A stretch of DNA of 64,000 nt from an uncultured Alphaproteobacteria bacterium (GTDB taxonomy: Bacteria; Pseudomonadota; Alphaproteobacteria; Geminicoccales; Geminicoccaceae): NCBI GenBank assembly GCA_937995535.1, contig CALKJU010000050.1, positions 1-64,000 of the forward strand. Direction: 5' to 3'. A model generated the notes under the pieces. It saw only the letters and a program-made list of their open reading frames with translations, ran no database searches and was not told the DNA's origin. Every line of letters begins with the position of its first letter. The first letter of the stretch is position 1. The position numbers and the translations under genes were made by a program. Shown one piece after another: positions 46,411 through 57,572 of this stretch.

Positions 46411-47591
46411 GCGGAGAGGGCCACGCTGACCACGGCCTGGGCGGCGATGCCTTCCTCGCGCCCGGTGAAGCCCAGCCGCTCGGTGGTCGTCGCCTTGATG
46501 CTCACGCACTCCCGTGGGAGCCTGAGGAGCTCGGCAAGGCGCGCGCGTATCGCCTCACGGTAGGGTGCGATCCGCGGGCGCTCGCACATTAGCATGACAT
46601 CGACATTCTCGACGCGGCCGCCGGCCGCCGCGACGAGCTCGACCGCGCGGCCGAGGAACACGGCTGAGTCGACGTCGCGCCAGCGTGGATCGCTCGGCGG
46701 AAAGTGCTGGCCAATGTCGCCGGCGGCGACGCTGCCCAGCAGGGCATCGGTGATCGCGTGCGCCACGACGTCGGCATCGGAATGGCCGGCGAGGCCCACC
46801 TCGTGCGGGATCTCGACGCCGCCCAGGACGAGGCGCCGGCCAGGCACGAGGCGGTGGACGTCGAAGCCGATCCCGGTCCGCCAACGCTGGCCGGCGACGA
46901 GCCGACGCTCGGCCTCGGCAAGGTCGGCGGGCGTGGTGATTTTCAGGTTCCTTTCCTCGCCGGCAACCGTGCGCACAGGGATGCCGAGCGCGCTCGCCAG
47001 CGCGGCGTCATCGGTGAGCTCGGCACCGGCGAGCCGACGGTGCGCGTCGAGGATGGTCGCGAAGCGGAAGCCCTGCGGGGTCTGTGCCCGGACAAGCCCT
47101 TCACGCGCTTGCGCGCCGACGACCTGCTCGCCTTCGACCCGCTTGAGCGTGTCGACCACGGGCAGGACCGGCAGCACGGCGTCGGCGTCGCTCAGAGCCG
47201 TCACGACCCGGTCGATCAACGCCGGCGACAGGAGCGGTCGGACCGCGTCGTGGATCAGCACGAGCTCGGGCGGATCCGCGGCGGCGAGCGCTTCGAGGCC
47301 GCGGCGAATGGACTCCTGGCGGCTGTCACCACCCGTGACCGGAGGGGCGATGGCGAGATCGGCGAGTGCCTCCTCGTAGCAGGCACGGTGGCTCGGGTCG
47401 GCCACGACGACGACTGCGTCGACGAGCGGATGATCGCGAAAGCGGCGGACGGTGTGGCGGATCACCGGCTGGCCCGCCAGGTCGAGATATTGCTTCGGGC
47501 GCTCGCCGCCGAAGCGGCTTCCACGACCGGCGGCGACGATCAGCGCGGCGCAACGCATCGGAGCCGAGGAGCGCTGGGCGTTGGCAGGCAT
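46407..47591 (-). CDS. ispDF: Bifunctional IspD/IspF of the MEP isoprenoid pathway
   Basis: The fused enzyme carries out the cytidylyltransferase and MECDP synthase steps of the non-mevalonate pathway. The product has 394 residues from 47591; an internal ATG 11 codons later (MRCAALIVAAG) is an alternative. The IspD domain (about 12-230) has AALIVAAGRGSRFGGERPKQY and ELVLIHDAVRPLLS. The IspF domain (about 236-394) has GIGFDVHRLVPG, GHSDADVVAHAITDALLG and the C-terminal TTTERLGFTGREEGIAAQA. The fusion is typical of alphaproteobacteria and some epsilonproteobacteria. Confidence 0.96.
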   Translation of the reverse strand: MPANAQRSSAPMRCAALIVAAGRGSRFGGERPKQYLDLAGQPVIRHTVRRFRDHPLVDAVVVVADPSHRACYEEALADLAIAPPVTGGDSRQESIRRGLEALAAADPPELVLIHDAVRPLLSPALIDRVVTALSDADAVLPVLPVVDTLKRVEGEQVVGAQAREGLVRAQTPQGFRFATILDAHRRLAGAELTDDAALASALGIPVRTVAGEERNLKITTPADLAEAERRLVAGQRWRTGIGFDVHRLVPGRRLVLGGVEIPHEVGLAGHSDADVVAHAITDALLGSVAAGDIGQHFPPSDPRWRDVDSAVFLGRAVELVAAAGGRVENVDVMLMCERPRIAPYREAIRARLAELLRLPRECVSIKATTTERLGFTGREEGIAAQAVVSVALSA

Positions 47592-47746
47592 GGCGGCAGG
47601 CTAGGGCCCGGGCCCCCCGGTGCCAAGGCGGACGGGCGCTTGCCGGGTTGTCGGTTCGCGGCTAGCTATGCTTCATGCGTAGGCAGGACATCTCTTGTGC
47701 CCAGAAAGTAGGCAAGAGCGGACCCGGTCATTCCACACCCGAGCGC

Positions 47747-48819
47747 ATGGACGACGCCGCCCTGCTGCTGGCCAACCTACCGAGCGCGGTTCTGAGTCTC
47801 GATCTGGAGCAGCGCCTGTGCTCGGCCAACCCCGCGGCGGAGCAACTGCTCGGTGCGAGCGCGCAGATGCTGGTCGGTCGGTCGCTGCCCGACCTGCTCG
47901 CGCCGCATGCGCCGCTGCTGGGCCTGGTCCAGCAAGTGGGACATAGCGGTGCGTCGATCTCCGAGTATGGCGTGGAACTTGCGGTTGCGCGTGGCACCGT
48001 GACCACCGTCGACGCCCACCTCACGCCACTCGCCGAGCGACCCGACCGGATCCTCCTCGTGCTGCAGCCTTGCTCGGTGGCTCGGCGGCTCGACAACGAA
48101 CTGGCCAACCGCGGCTCGTCGCGCTCGACCGCCGCCCTCGCCCGCACGCTCGCGCACGAGGTCAAGAACCCCCTGTCCGGGATCCGAGGCGCCGCGCAGC
48201 TCCTCGAGCCCGGCATCGAGGCAGAGGACCGGGCACTCATCCGTCTCATCTGCGACGAGACGGATCGGATCGTGCAGCTCGTCGAGCGGATGGAGGAGTT
48301 CGCGGAGACGGGGCCGGTGGCGCGGCGCCCGGTCAACATCCATCAGGTGCTCGAGCATGTGCGGCGGATCGCGGAGGCCGGGTTCGCCCGGGCGCACCGC
48401 ATCGTCGAGCTCTACGACCCGTCATTGCCCGAGGTCGCCGGCGACCGCGACAAGCTGATCCAGGTCTTTCTCAACCTCGTGAAGAACGCCGCCGAGGCGC
48501 TGCCCGCCGAAGGTGGGCTGATCACGCTCGCGACCCACTATCGCCACGGCTTGCGCATGAGCCTCGCGAACAGCAGCGAGCGCCTCGATCTGCCGATCAC
48601 CGTCGAGGTGCGCGACAACGGGCCGGGCGTGGCGGAGGAGCTGCGCGACAGCCTGTTCGAGCCGTTCGTGACGAGCAAGCCCAAGGGCAGCGGCCTCGGT
48701 CTGCCGCTGGTGGCGAAGATCGTGGCCGATCATGGCGGCAGCGTGACCTACGTCGCCGGGGAGCCCGGCGCCGTGTTCCGGGTCAGGCTGCCGGCGGCGC
48801 GCGCCGATCGAGGACGCGG

Positions 48820-48823
<4 letters not shown>
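47747..48823 (+). CDS. ntrB: Nitrogen regulation sensor histidine kinase NtrB
   Basis: NtrB phosphorylates NtrC under nitrogen limitation, controlled by PII proteins. The ATG at 47747 gives 358 soluble residues; an in-frame ATG at 47675 would add 24 residues without family similarity. A PAS domain covers about residues 8-110, the phosphorylated histidine is His137 in [16 protein letters not shown], and the ATPase domain has [17 protein letters not shown] and GSGLGLPL. The dusB gene usually found directly upstream in related bacteria is absent. The end overlaps ntrC in an ATGA. Confidence 0.94.
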
Positions 48824-50268
<1,445 letters not shown>

Positions 50269-50314
50269 TGGCGGTGTAAAGGACCTTTCCTTCCGCCGCG
50301 CACGAGGTCGGTTC

Positions 50315-52591
50315 TTGCTCTCGTTCCTCCGCCCCGGCGCGTCGAGCGCGTGGGAGCGGGTCCGCCGGGTCGACATCGAGCGACGCCTCGCTCTCGTCCT
50401 GACTGTTGCCGCGATCGTTTCGGGGCTGGCGACCTACGTCGCAATCTCGGGCGCGCCGCCTTACGGCTCCGACGTCCGCACGATCCTGATCCTCCTCAAC
50501 CTCGACCTGGTCCTGCTCCTTCTGCTGGGGTTGATCATCGCCCGGCGGCTGGTCGCACTCTACCTGCAGCGGCGGCAGGGCTCGGCCGGCTCGCGACTCC
50601 ATCTCCGCCTCGTCGCGTTGTTCGGCCTGGTGGCCAGCACACCGGCGATCCTGGTGGCCGTCTTCTCGGTGGTCTTCCTCAGCAACGGGCTGGAGGCGTG
50701 GTTCAGCGAGCGGGTCCGCAGCGCGCTCGAGAACTCGCTCGCCGTCGCCGAGGCCTATCTCGCCGAGCACAAGGAGAATGTCCGCGCCGACGCGTTGGCG
50801 ATGGCCGCGGACATCGACCGCGAGACGGGGTTCCTCCTCGACCCGACCGAGCGGCTGCGCCAAGTGGTGAATGCGCAGGCCGCAGTCCGCTCGCTGACCG
50901 AAGCGGTGGTGTTCGACGCGAGCGGACTGGTCCTTGCCCGGGCCGGCCTGAGCTTCACGATGGACATGGCCATCGAGCAGCTCCCGCCGGACGCGCTCGA
51001 GCAGGCCGATCTCGGTGAGGTGGTGACCTTCACCAGCGACACCGACGACCGCGTCCGTGCGCTGGTCCGCCTCGACGGGCTGGGCGACGTGTACCTGTTC
51101 GTCGGACGCTTCGTCGATGCCACCGTGCTCGGCTCGATGGAACGGACCCAGGCCCTCGTCGCCGAGTATCAGATGATCGAGCGGCAACGCTCCGGCATCC
51201 AGGTGACCTCGGCGCTGATCTTCGGGATCGTTGCCCTGCTCCTGCTGTTCGCCGCGGTCTGGGTCGGGCTCACCTTGGCGAACGAGCTGGCGGCGCCGAT
51301 CAGCCGGTTGATCGACGCCGCCGATCGGGTCCGCGGCGGCGACCTGTCCGCGCGGGTGCCGGAGGCGCCCGAGGCGGACGAGATCGGCGTGCTGAGCCGC
51401 GCCTTCAACCGGATGACGAGCCAGCTCGAGAGCCAGCGTGCGGAGCTCGTCGAGGCCAACCAGCAGCTCGACGAACGGCGTCGCTTTACCGAGGCCGTTC
51501 TGACCGGCGTGACCGCGGGCGTGCTCGGCCTCGACGCCCAGGGATGCATCGTCCTGCCCAACCGCTCGGCGATCGACTTCCTCGGCGGCGACGACGTCCT
51601 CGGCCAGCGCCTGGACGAGCTCGTGCCGGAGCTGGCCCCGATCCTCGCGCGCGCGGCCACCGGCGACGTCGCGGTCGTCACCGAGCAGGTCTCGGTTCGT
51701 CGCGGCCAGACGCAGCGGATCCTGCTCGTTCGTGTCGCGGCCCTGCACGATCAGGAAGGGATCGACGGCTTCGTCGTCACCTTCGATGACGTGACCGAGC
51801 TGCTCAGTGCCCAGCGGCAGGCCGCCTGGGCCGAGGTCGCCCGTCGCATCGCCCACGAGGTGAAGAACCCGTTGACGCCGATCCGCCTCTCCGCCGAGCG
51901 CCTGAGCCGCAAGTACCTGCCGCAGATCGGCGAGGGGCGCGAGGCCTTCGCCGGCGCCGTCGACACGATCATTCGCCAGGTCGACAGCATCGGCCGGCTG
52001 ATCGGCGAGTTCTCGGCCTTCGCGCGGATGCCCGCGCCGGTTCTGCGCGAGGAGGCTCTGGCGGACCTCGCGCGTGAGGCGCTGCTGCTGCAGCAGGGGG
52101 CTTGGCCGAGGCTCACCTTCCGCCTCGAGCTGCCCGAGGACGATCCGGTCCGGCTGCTCTGCGACGGGCAGAAGGTCACCCAGGCCCTGACCAACCTGCT
52201 GCAGAACGCGGTCGACGCGCTCAGCGAGCGGAGCGAGGTGCCGCCGGACCGGCCGGGCACCGTGGTCCTGCGTGTGACGCGGCAGGGCGGCTCGGTCGTG
52301 ATCGAGGTCGAGGACGACGGCCCGGGTCTGCCCGAGGGTGACCGCCAGCGCCTGCTCGAGCCCTACGTGACCAGCCGCGCCCGTGGCACCGGGTTGGGGC
52401 TTGCCATCGTCAGGAAGATCATGGAGGAACATGGCGGTCGGGTGGAGCTGGCGGATCGCCGGCTCGGGGGGGCGATCGTCAGGCTGATCTTCCCTGAGAC
52501 GGCGGTGCGGCAGGCTCGGCGTAGCGGGCCGACCGACACGGCCTCGCCCGATGCGACGCCTCCCAGGGAACCCGCCAGGACCGAGGGATGA
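50315..52591 (+). CDS. ntrY: Membrane sensor histidine kinase NtrY
   Basis: NtrY with NtrX controls nitrogen, redox or envelope-related genes in alphaproteobacteria. The 758-residue product starts with a TTG at 50315. Three membrane segments lie in the first 130 residues (around 22-42, 52-72 and 98-125) and one near 298-322. They enclose a periplasmic sensor domain, and HAMP, PAS and kinase domains follow. The phospho-His is in [21 protein letters not shown], and the ATPase motifs are LLQNAVDAL, DDGPGLP and GTGLGLAI. Its end overlaps ntrX by four bases (ATGA). Confidence 0.94.
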   Translation: MLSFLRPGASSAWERVRRVDIERRLALVLTVAAIVSGLATYVAISGAPPYGSDVRTILILLNLDLVLLLLLGLIIARRLVALYLQRRQGSAGSRLHLRLVALFGLVASTPAILVAVFSVVFLSNGLEAWFSERVRSALENSLAVAEAYLAEHKENVRADALAMAADIDRETGFLLDPTERLRQVVNAQAAVRSLTEAVVFDASGLVLARAGLSFTMDMAIEQLPPDALEQADLGEVVTFTSDTDDRVRALVRLDGLGDVYLFVGRFVDATVLGSMERTQALVAEYQMIERQRSGIQVTSALIFGIVALLLLFAAVWVGLTLANELAAPISRLIDAADRVRGGDLSARVPEAPEADEIGVLSRAFNRMTSQLESQRAELVEANQQLDERRRFTEAVLTGVTAGVLGLDAQGCIVLPNRSAIDFLGGDDVLGQRLDELVPELAPILARAATGDVAVVTEQVSVRRGQTQRILLVRVAALHDQEGIDGFVVTFDDVTELLSAQRQAAWAEVARRIAHEVKNPLTPIRLSAERLSRKYLPQIGEGREAFAGAVDTIIRQVDSIGRLIGEFSAFARMPAPVLREEALADLAREALLLQQGAWPRLTFRLELPEDDPVRLLCDGQKVTQALTNLLQNAVDALSERSEVPPDRPGTVVLRVTRQGGSVVIEVEDDGPGLPEGDRQRLLEPYVTSRARGTGLGLAIVRKIMEEHGGRVELADRRLGGAIVRLIFPETAVRQARRSGPTDTASPDATPPREPARTEG

Positions 52592-53973
52592 GCAAGGACA
52601 TCCTGATCGTAGACGACGAGCCCGCGATCCGCGAGGTGGTGGCGGCGGTGCTCGAGGACGAGGGCTACCGTCCGCGGCAGGCCGCCGGCAGCGATGACGC
52701 CTTCCGTGAGATCGCCAAGCGGGCGCCGGGCTTGGTCTTGCTCGACATCTGGCTCGAAGGGAGCCAGCTCGACGGGATCCAGATCCTCGAGCGCCTGCAG
52801 GCCGAGCACCCACACGTCCCGGTGATCATGTTCAGCGGCCACGGCACGATCGAGACCGCGGTCGCAGCGATCCGCAAGGGGGCCTACGACTTCATCGAGA
52901 AGCCGTTCAAGTCGGACCGCCTGTTGCTGGCCGTGTCGCGGGCCCTGGAAGCGAGCCGGCTGCGGCGTGAGAACGCCGAGTTGCGCGAGCGTGCCGGGGA
53001 GGACGCGGAGCTGATCGGCACCTCGCCGGCCATGGCCAAGGTGCGGCAGACGATCGAGCGCGTCGCGCCGACCGGGAGCCGCATCTTCATCATGGGACCA
53101 CCGGGCTCGGGCAAAGAGCTGGCGGCACGCATGATCCACGCGCGGTCGCGTCGCGCGGATGGGCCGTTCGTCGTCGTCAACGCCGCAGCCCTCGGCGCGG
53201 ATCGTGTCGACGTCGAGCTGTTCGGTGCGGAGCCCGGCTATGGCGGCGCCGATCAGCCGCGACTGATCGGCATGTTCGAGCGCGCCCACACCGGCACCCT
53301 GTTGCTCGACGAAGTCGCGGACATGCCGCTCGAGACGCAGGGCCGGATCCTGCGCCTGTTGCAGGAGCAGCGGTTCACCCGGCTCGGCGGCGACCAGCGG
53401 ATCGAGGTCGACGTGCGCGTGCTCGCCTCGACGCATCGCGACATCAAGGCGGACATGGCGGCCGGGCGATTCCGCGAGGATCTGTTCTACCGCCTCGCCG
53501 TGGTCCCGCTGCAGATGCCGCCGCTCAGCGAGCGGCGCACCGACATCCCGCTGCTCGCGCGGCATTTCATGCAGCGCGCGGCGCGCGCTGCCGGCATGCC
53601 GCCGCGGACCATCACCGACGACGCGATGGCCGTGCTGCAGACGGCCGAGTGGCCGGGCGACGTGCGCCAGCTGCGCAACACCATCGAGTGGATCCTGATC
53701 ATGGCGCCCGGCGACGCCGACACGCCGATCGGCGTCGAGGGCCTGCCACCGGACCTCGCCAACAGCGCCGCCGGCGCCATGGATCCGAGTGCCAACGCCG
53801 AACTGGTCTCGATGCCGCTGCGCGAGGCCCGCGAGCATTTCGAGCGCGCCTACCTGCACGCCCAGCTCGACCGCTTCGGCGGCAACATCTCGCGGACCGC
53901 GACCTTCGTCGGGATGGAGCGCTCGGCGCTGCATCGCAAGCTGAAGACCCTCGGCCTGAACAGTGACGACTGA
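52588..53973 (+). CDS. ntrX: Response regulator NtrX (no GAFTGA motif)
   Basis: NtrX is the partner regulator of NtrY. The 461-residue product has a receiver domain with Asp53 (LVLLDIWLEGSQLDG), an AAA+ domain with Walker A GPPGSGKE and Walker B TLLLDEVADMP, and a C-terminal helix-turn-helix ending SALHRKLKTLGL. Between the Walker motifs the usual GAFTGA sigma54-contact loop is missing; that region reads FGAEPGYGGADQPRLIG. Loss of this loop is seen in alphaproteobacterial NtrX, so it probably does not activate sigma54. It overlaps ntrY by four bases. Confidence 0.94.
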   Translation: MSKDILIVDDEPAIREVVAAVLEDEGYRPRQAAGSDDAFREIAKRAPGLVLLDIWLEGSQLDGIQILERLQAEHPHVPVIMFSGHGTIETAVAAIRKGAYDFIEKPFKSDRLLLAVSRALEASRLRRENAELRERAGEDAELIGTSPAMAKVRQTIERVAPTGSRIFIMGPPGSGKELAARMIHARSRRADGPFVVVNAAALGADRVDVELFGAEPGYGGADQPRLIGMFERAHTGTLLLDEVADMPLETQGRILRLLQEQRFTRLGGDQRIEVDVRVLASTHRDIKADMAAGRFREDLFYRLAVVPLQMPPLSERRTDIPLLARHFMQRAARAAGMPPRTITDDAMAVLQTAEWPGDVRQLRNTIEWILIMAPGDADTPIGVEGLPPDLANSAAGAMDPSANAELVSMPLREAREHFERAYLHAQLDRFGGNISRTATFVGMERSALHRKLKTLGLNSDD

Positions 53974-53997
53974 GGCGGTCGCGCAGCAGGGCCGGCC

Positions 53998-55374
53998 GTG
54001 AAGGTCATCGTCTGCGGCGCCGGCCAGGTCGGCTTCAACATCGCCCGCTATCTCGCCATGGCGGGCAACGACGTGACGATCGTCGACCAGAGCGCCGAAC
54101 TGGCGCAGCGGATCGGCGACAGCCTCGACATCCAGTCGATCGTCGGCCATGCCTCGCTGCCGGGCACGCTCGACCAGGCCGGCGCACAGGACGCGGACCT
54201 GCTGATCGCCGTCACCTACGCCGACGAAGTCAACATGGTGGCGTGCCAGGTCGCGCACACGCTGTTCAACGTGCCGACCAAGATCGCGCGCATCCGGAAC
54301 CAAGCCTATCTCGAGAGCCGGTGGCAGGATCTGTTCCGGCGCAACCACCTGCCGATCGACGTGATCATCTCACCGGAGCGTGAGGTGGCGCACGCGATCG
54401 CGTTGCGCCTCGACGTACCCGGCGCGGTCAATGTCGTTCCGTTCGTCGACGACGTCGTCCGGCTCATCGCGATCCGTGCCCAAGAGGACTGCCCGGTCCT
54501 CAACACGCCGCTGCGCCAGCTCACCTATCTGTTCCCGGACCTGCACATGGTCGTGGTCGGGATCGGCCGGGGCGAGCGGTTCTTCATCCCCGACGCCGAC
54601 GACCAGATCATGGCGCAGGACGAGGTCCACTTCGTGGTCGACACCGACCACATCGCCCGGGCGCTGCCGGCGTTCGGGCAGGGCGAACGGGTCAGCGAAC
54701 GGGTCGTCATCGCCGGCGGCGGGAACATCGGTCTGTTTCTCGCCCAGGAGCTGGAGGAGCGCTATCCGTCACTCAATCTGACGGTCATCGAGGCGAGCCC
54801 GCAGCGAGCCGAAACGGTCGCCGACCGGTTGCAGCGCGGCATGGTCCTGCGCGGCGACGCCCGCGACCGCGACCTGCTCGACGAGGCGAACATCGGCGCG
54901 ACCGAGGCCATCGTCACGGTGACCAACGACGACGAGGTCAACATCATGGCGGCCTTGCTCGCCAAGCGGCTCGGCTGCCGGCGCGCCATGGCGCTCGTCA
55001 ACAACACCAGCTACACGCTGCTGATGCGGGCGATCGGCATCGACGTCGCGATCAATCCTCGTGACACGACGGTTTCCAGCATCCTTCAGCATGTCCGGCG
55101 CGGGCGCATCAAGGCGGTGCACACGATTCGCGACGGCGAGGCCGAAATCTTCGAGGCCGAGGCCCTGGAGACCTCGCCACTCGTGGGACGGCCGCTCAAG
55201 GAGCTGCGCCGCTCCGGCGGGATGATCGTCGGTGCCATCGTCCGCGACGGCCGGATGATCACCCCGCGGGCCGACACGGTCGTCGCGGCGCATGACCGGG
55301 TCGTGATCGTGGCGCGCAGCGACATGGTGAAGAAGGTCGAGCAACTGTTCGCGGTGCGGCTGGATTACTTCTGA
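53998..55374 (+). CDS. trkA: Trk potassium uptake protein TrkA
   Basis: TrkA is the cytoplasmic NAD-binding regulator of the TrkH/TrkG potassium transporter. The start is a GTG at 53998, giving 458 residues. Two RCK-N domains are visible, beginning MKVIVCGAGQVGFNIARYLA and RVVIAGGGNIGLFLAQELEE near residue 235; each is followed by a TrkA-C domain. The second TrkA-C domain includes VGRPLKELRRSGGMIVGAIVRDG. The ntrX-trkA-hfq order is conserved in alphaproteobacteria. No trkH is present in the window. Confidence 0.95.
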   Translation: MKVIVCGAGQVGFNIARYLAMAGNDVTIVDQSAELAQRIGDSLDIQSIVGHASLPGTLDQAGAQDADLLIAVTYADEVNMVACQVAHTLFNVPTKIARIRNQAYLESRWQDLFRRNHLPIDVIISPEREVAHAIALRLDVPGAVNVVPFVDDVVRLIAIRAQEDCPVLNTPLRQLTYLFPDLHMVVVGIGRGERFFIPDADDQIMAQDEVHFVVDTDHIARALPAFGQGERVSERVVIAGGGNIGLFLAQELEERYPSLNLTVIEASPQRAETVADRLQRGMVLRGDARDRDLLDEANIGATEAIVTVTNDDEVNIMAALLAKRLGCRRAMALVNNTSYTLLMRAIGIDVAINPRDTTVSSILQHVRRGRIKAVHTIRDGEAEIFEAEALETSPLVGRPLKELRRSGGMIVGAIVRDGRMITPRADTVVAAHDRVVIVARSDMVKKVEQLFAVRLDYF

Positions 55375-55572
55375 CCACGCCGCCTTGCATGGCGCGCCCG
55401 CGAAAAAGCCGCTTGCTACGACCAGGACGCCTCGGTAAGCGGGACTCGTGCCGGCCTGAAGGACCTGCGACCTGGCCTTGTCACCAACGAAGGCGCTACC
55501 CGACGGCGTGACCCGGGCATGACCGATGCCGCGCGCCGCCCTGTCGCTGCGCAGAAGATCAAAGGTCAATCC
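55375..55572 (+). other. trkA-hfq intergenic region
   Basis: This 198-bp stretch carries no recognisable gene, terminator or convincing promoter. An in-frame extension of hfq to 55519 exists but has no Hfq similarity. A GGCGCGCC palindrome occurs near 55393 and an A-run just after it. I see nothing else in it. Confidence 0.5.
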
Positions 55573-55833
55573 ATGGCGAGCGAAAAGCAACAGAACCTGC
55601 AGGACGTGTTCCTAAATCACGTCCGAAAGAACAAGGTTCCGGTGACCGTGTTCCTGATCAACGGCGTCAAGCTGCAGGGCGTGATCAGCTCGTTCGACAA
55701 TTTCTGCCTGTTGCTGCGCCGGGACGGGCATGTCCAGCTTGTCTACAAGCACGCGGTGTCGACCGTGATGCCGAGCGCAGCGGTCCGCCTCTACGATCCG
55801 AACGCGGCAGAGGAGGGTCCGCCACCGGCGTGA
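55573..55833 (+). CDS. hfq: RNA chaperone Hfq
   Basis: Hfq is a hexameric RNA chaperone that pairs small RNAs with mRNAs; in alphaproteobacteria (NrfA) it also affects nif gene expression. The ATG at 55573, with AAAGG upstream, gives 86 residues. Sm1 is [26 protein letters not shown] and Sm2 is the [12 protein letters not shown] segment, both diagnostic. The short acidic and Pro-rich tail is normal. Its TGA stop overlaps the GTG start of hflX (GTGA), the usual hfq-hflX pairing. Confidence 0.97.
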   Translation: MASEKQQNLQDVFLNHVRKNKVPVTVFLINGVKLQGVISSFDNFCLLLRRDGHVQLVYKHAVSTVMPSAAVRLYDPNAAEEGPPPA

Positions 55834-57209
55834 CCGGAGACTCCCCGACCCCGTCGGCCGAGGGGAACGGGCGCGGCCGCGCGCTGGTTGTCGTGCCGCT
55901 GCTCCACCCGGATCAGGATCCCGAGCCGCGGCGCGACGAGGCGGTGGGTCTTGTCGAGGCGCTCGACCTTGCGGTCGCGGGCGCGGTCACCGTCGTCCTG
56001 CGCCGCCCGGTGCCGGCGACGCTTCTCGGGGCCGGCAAGGTCGAGGAGATCGCAGCGCTGCTCCGCGACGCGCCGGTCGAGCTGGTGGTCGTCGACGCCG
56101 CCCTGACCCCGGTCCAGCAGCGCAACCTCGAGCGCCGCTGGCAGACCAAGGTCATCGACCGCACCGGGCTGATCCTGGAGATCTTCGGCGCTCGCGCACG
56201 GACACGCGAGGGTGTACTTCAGGTCGAGCTGGCCGCGCTGTCCTACCAGCGCTCCCGGCTGGTCCGCTCCTGGACCCATCTCGAGCGCCAGCGCGGTGGC
56301 TTCGGTTTCGTCGGTGGCCCGGGCGAAAGCCAGCTCGAACTCGATCGGCGGCGGATCGGCGAACGCATCGCACAGCTTAGGCGCGATCTCGAGGCCGTGA
56401 AGCGGACCCGACGGCTGCACCGTGCCGCGCGGCGCCGCGTCCCCTACCCGGTCGTGGCACTGGTCGGCTACACCAATGCCGGCAAGTCGACCCTGTTCAA
56501 TCGGCTGACCGGCGCCTCGGTCACGGCGCGGGACCAGCTCTTTGCAACCCTCGATCCGACCATGCGTGCGGTCCGCCTGCCGTCGGGCGACGAGATCATC
56601 CTGTCGGACACCGTGGGCTTCATCTCCGAGCTGCCGACGACCCTGGTGGCGGCGTTCCGCGCCACGCTCGAGGAGGTGATCGCGGCCGATCTCATCCTGC
56701 ACGTCCGCGACATCAGCCATCCGCAGACCGCGCAGCAGCGGGCGGATGTGCTGAAGGTGCTGGCCGAGCTCGGGGTCGCCACGGATCCGGCAGCCGCGGC
56801 CGGAGCGCCGCTCCTCGAAGTGTGGAACAAGAGCGACCGGCTCGACCCCGCCCAGCGCGCGGACCTGGCCGCGCTCGCCGCGCGCCGCGACGATGTGGCG
56901 CTGGTCTCCGCGTTACGGGGGGAGGGGCTGGATGGCCTGATGGCGCTGATCGAGCGCGCGCTGCGCCAGCGCCGCCAGGTGCTCGATCTCGAGCTCGATC
57001 CGACGGAAGGTGCGCTGCTGGCTTGGCTGTACGCGCGTGGCGAGGTCATCGAACGCCAGGATGGCGACGCGCGCATCCGTCTGCGAGTGGCGCTGGATCC
57101 GGTGTCGATGGGGCAGCTCGAACGCCGCCGTGGCGCGTCCGGCCCGGCGGACGAGCCACCTGCGCGGTCAGGCGGACGCGCTCGCCGTCGCGCGCCGGCC
57201 GCTCGGTAG
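55830..57209 (+). CDS. hflX: Ribosome-associated GTPase HflX
   Basis: HflX is a GTPase that splits or rescues stalled ribosomes. The GTG at 55830 overlaps the hfq stop and gives 459 residues. The N-terminal domain contains [14 protein letters not shown] and [20 protein letters not shown] and [20 protein letters not shown]. The G domain has [40 protein letters not shown] and NKSDRLD. The C-terminus ends in a basic tail that overlaps the 3' end of rsfS on the other strand by 42 bases. Confidence 0.95.
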   Translation: MTGDSPTPSAEGNGRGRALVVVPLLHPDQDPEPRRDEAVGLVEALDLAVAGAVTVVLRRPVPATLLGAGKVEEIAALLRDAPVELVVVDAALTPVQQRNLERRWQTKVIDRTGLILEIFGARARTREGVLQVELAALSYQRSRLVRSWTHLERQRGGFGFVGGPGESQLELDRRRIGERIAQLRRDLEAVKRTRRLHRAARRRVPYPVVALVGYTNAGKSTLFNRLTGASVTARDQLFATLDPTMRAVRLPSGDEIILSDTVGFISELPTTLVAAFRATLEEVIAADLILHVRDISHPQTAQQRADVLKVLAELGVATDPAAAAGAPLLEVWNKSDRLDPAQRADLAALAARRDDVALVSALRGEGLDGLMALIERALRQRRQVLDLELDPTEGALLAWLYARGEVIERQDGDARIRLRVALDPVSMGQLERRRGASGPADEPPARSGGRARRRAPAAR

Positions 57210-57572
57210 GACCGACCAGAGCCGCTCGAGGTCGTAGAACGCCCGAGTTTCGGCACGGAAAATGTGCACGATCACGTCGCCGGCATCGATCAGGACCCAG
57301 TCCGATCCGGCGAGGCCCTCCGCACCGACCCTTTCGAGGCCCGCTTCCTTCAGCCGTGCCAGCAACTTGTCGGCGATCGCGGCGATGTGCCGCTGGGATG
57401 TGCCGGTGGCGACCACCATCGCGTCGGCAATCTCGGTCTTTCCGGTCAGGTCGATGACCACGGGCTCGATGGCCTTGTCGTCCTCCAACGATCTCTGGAT
57501 GAGCGCCAGCAGCGCGTCCGTCGACGGCGGCTCGGCCTTTCCGTTCGCAGCCTCTATGACCCGCGCTCCCAC
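57168..57572 (-). CDS. rsfS: Ribosomal silencing factor RsfS
   Basis: RsfS binds L14 and blocks subunit joining in starvation. The family core is clear: VVIDLTGKTEIADAMVVATGTSQRHIAAIADKL, then GSDWVLIDAGDVIVHIF and RAFYDLERLW. The start is uncertain: the GTG complementary to 57570-57572 gives 134 residues and lies inside the end of nadD by 19 nt, while a longer frame runs to 57650. It follows nadD, the usual order. Its last 42 bases overlap hflX tail to tail. Confidence 0.88.
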   Translation of the reverse strand: MGARVIEAANGKAEPPSTDALLALIQRSLEDDKAIEPVVIDLTGKTEIADAMVVATGTSQRHIAAIADKLLARLKEAGLERVGAEGLAGSDWVLIDAGDVIVHIFRAETRAFYDLERLWSVLPSGRRATASASA

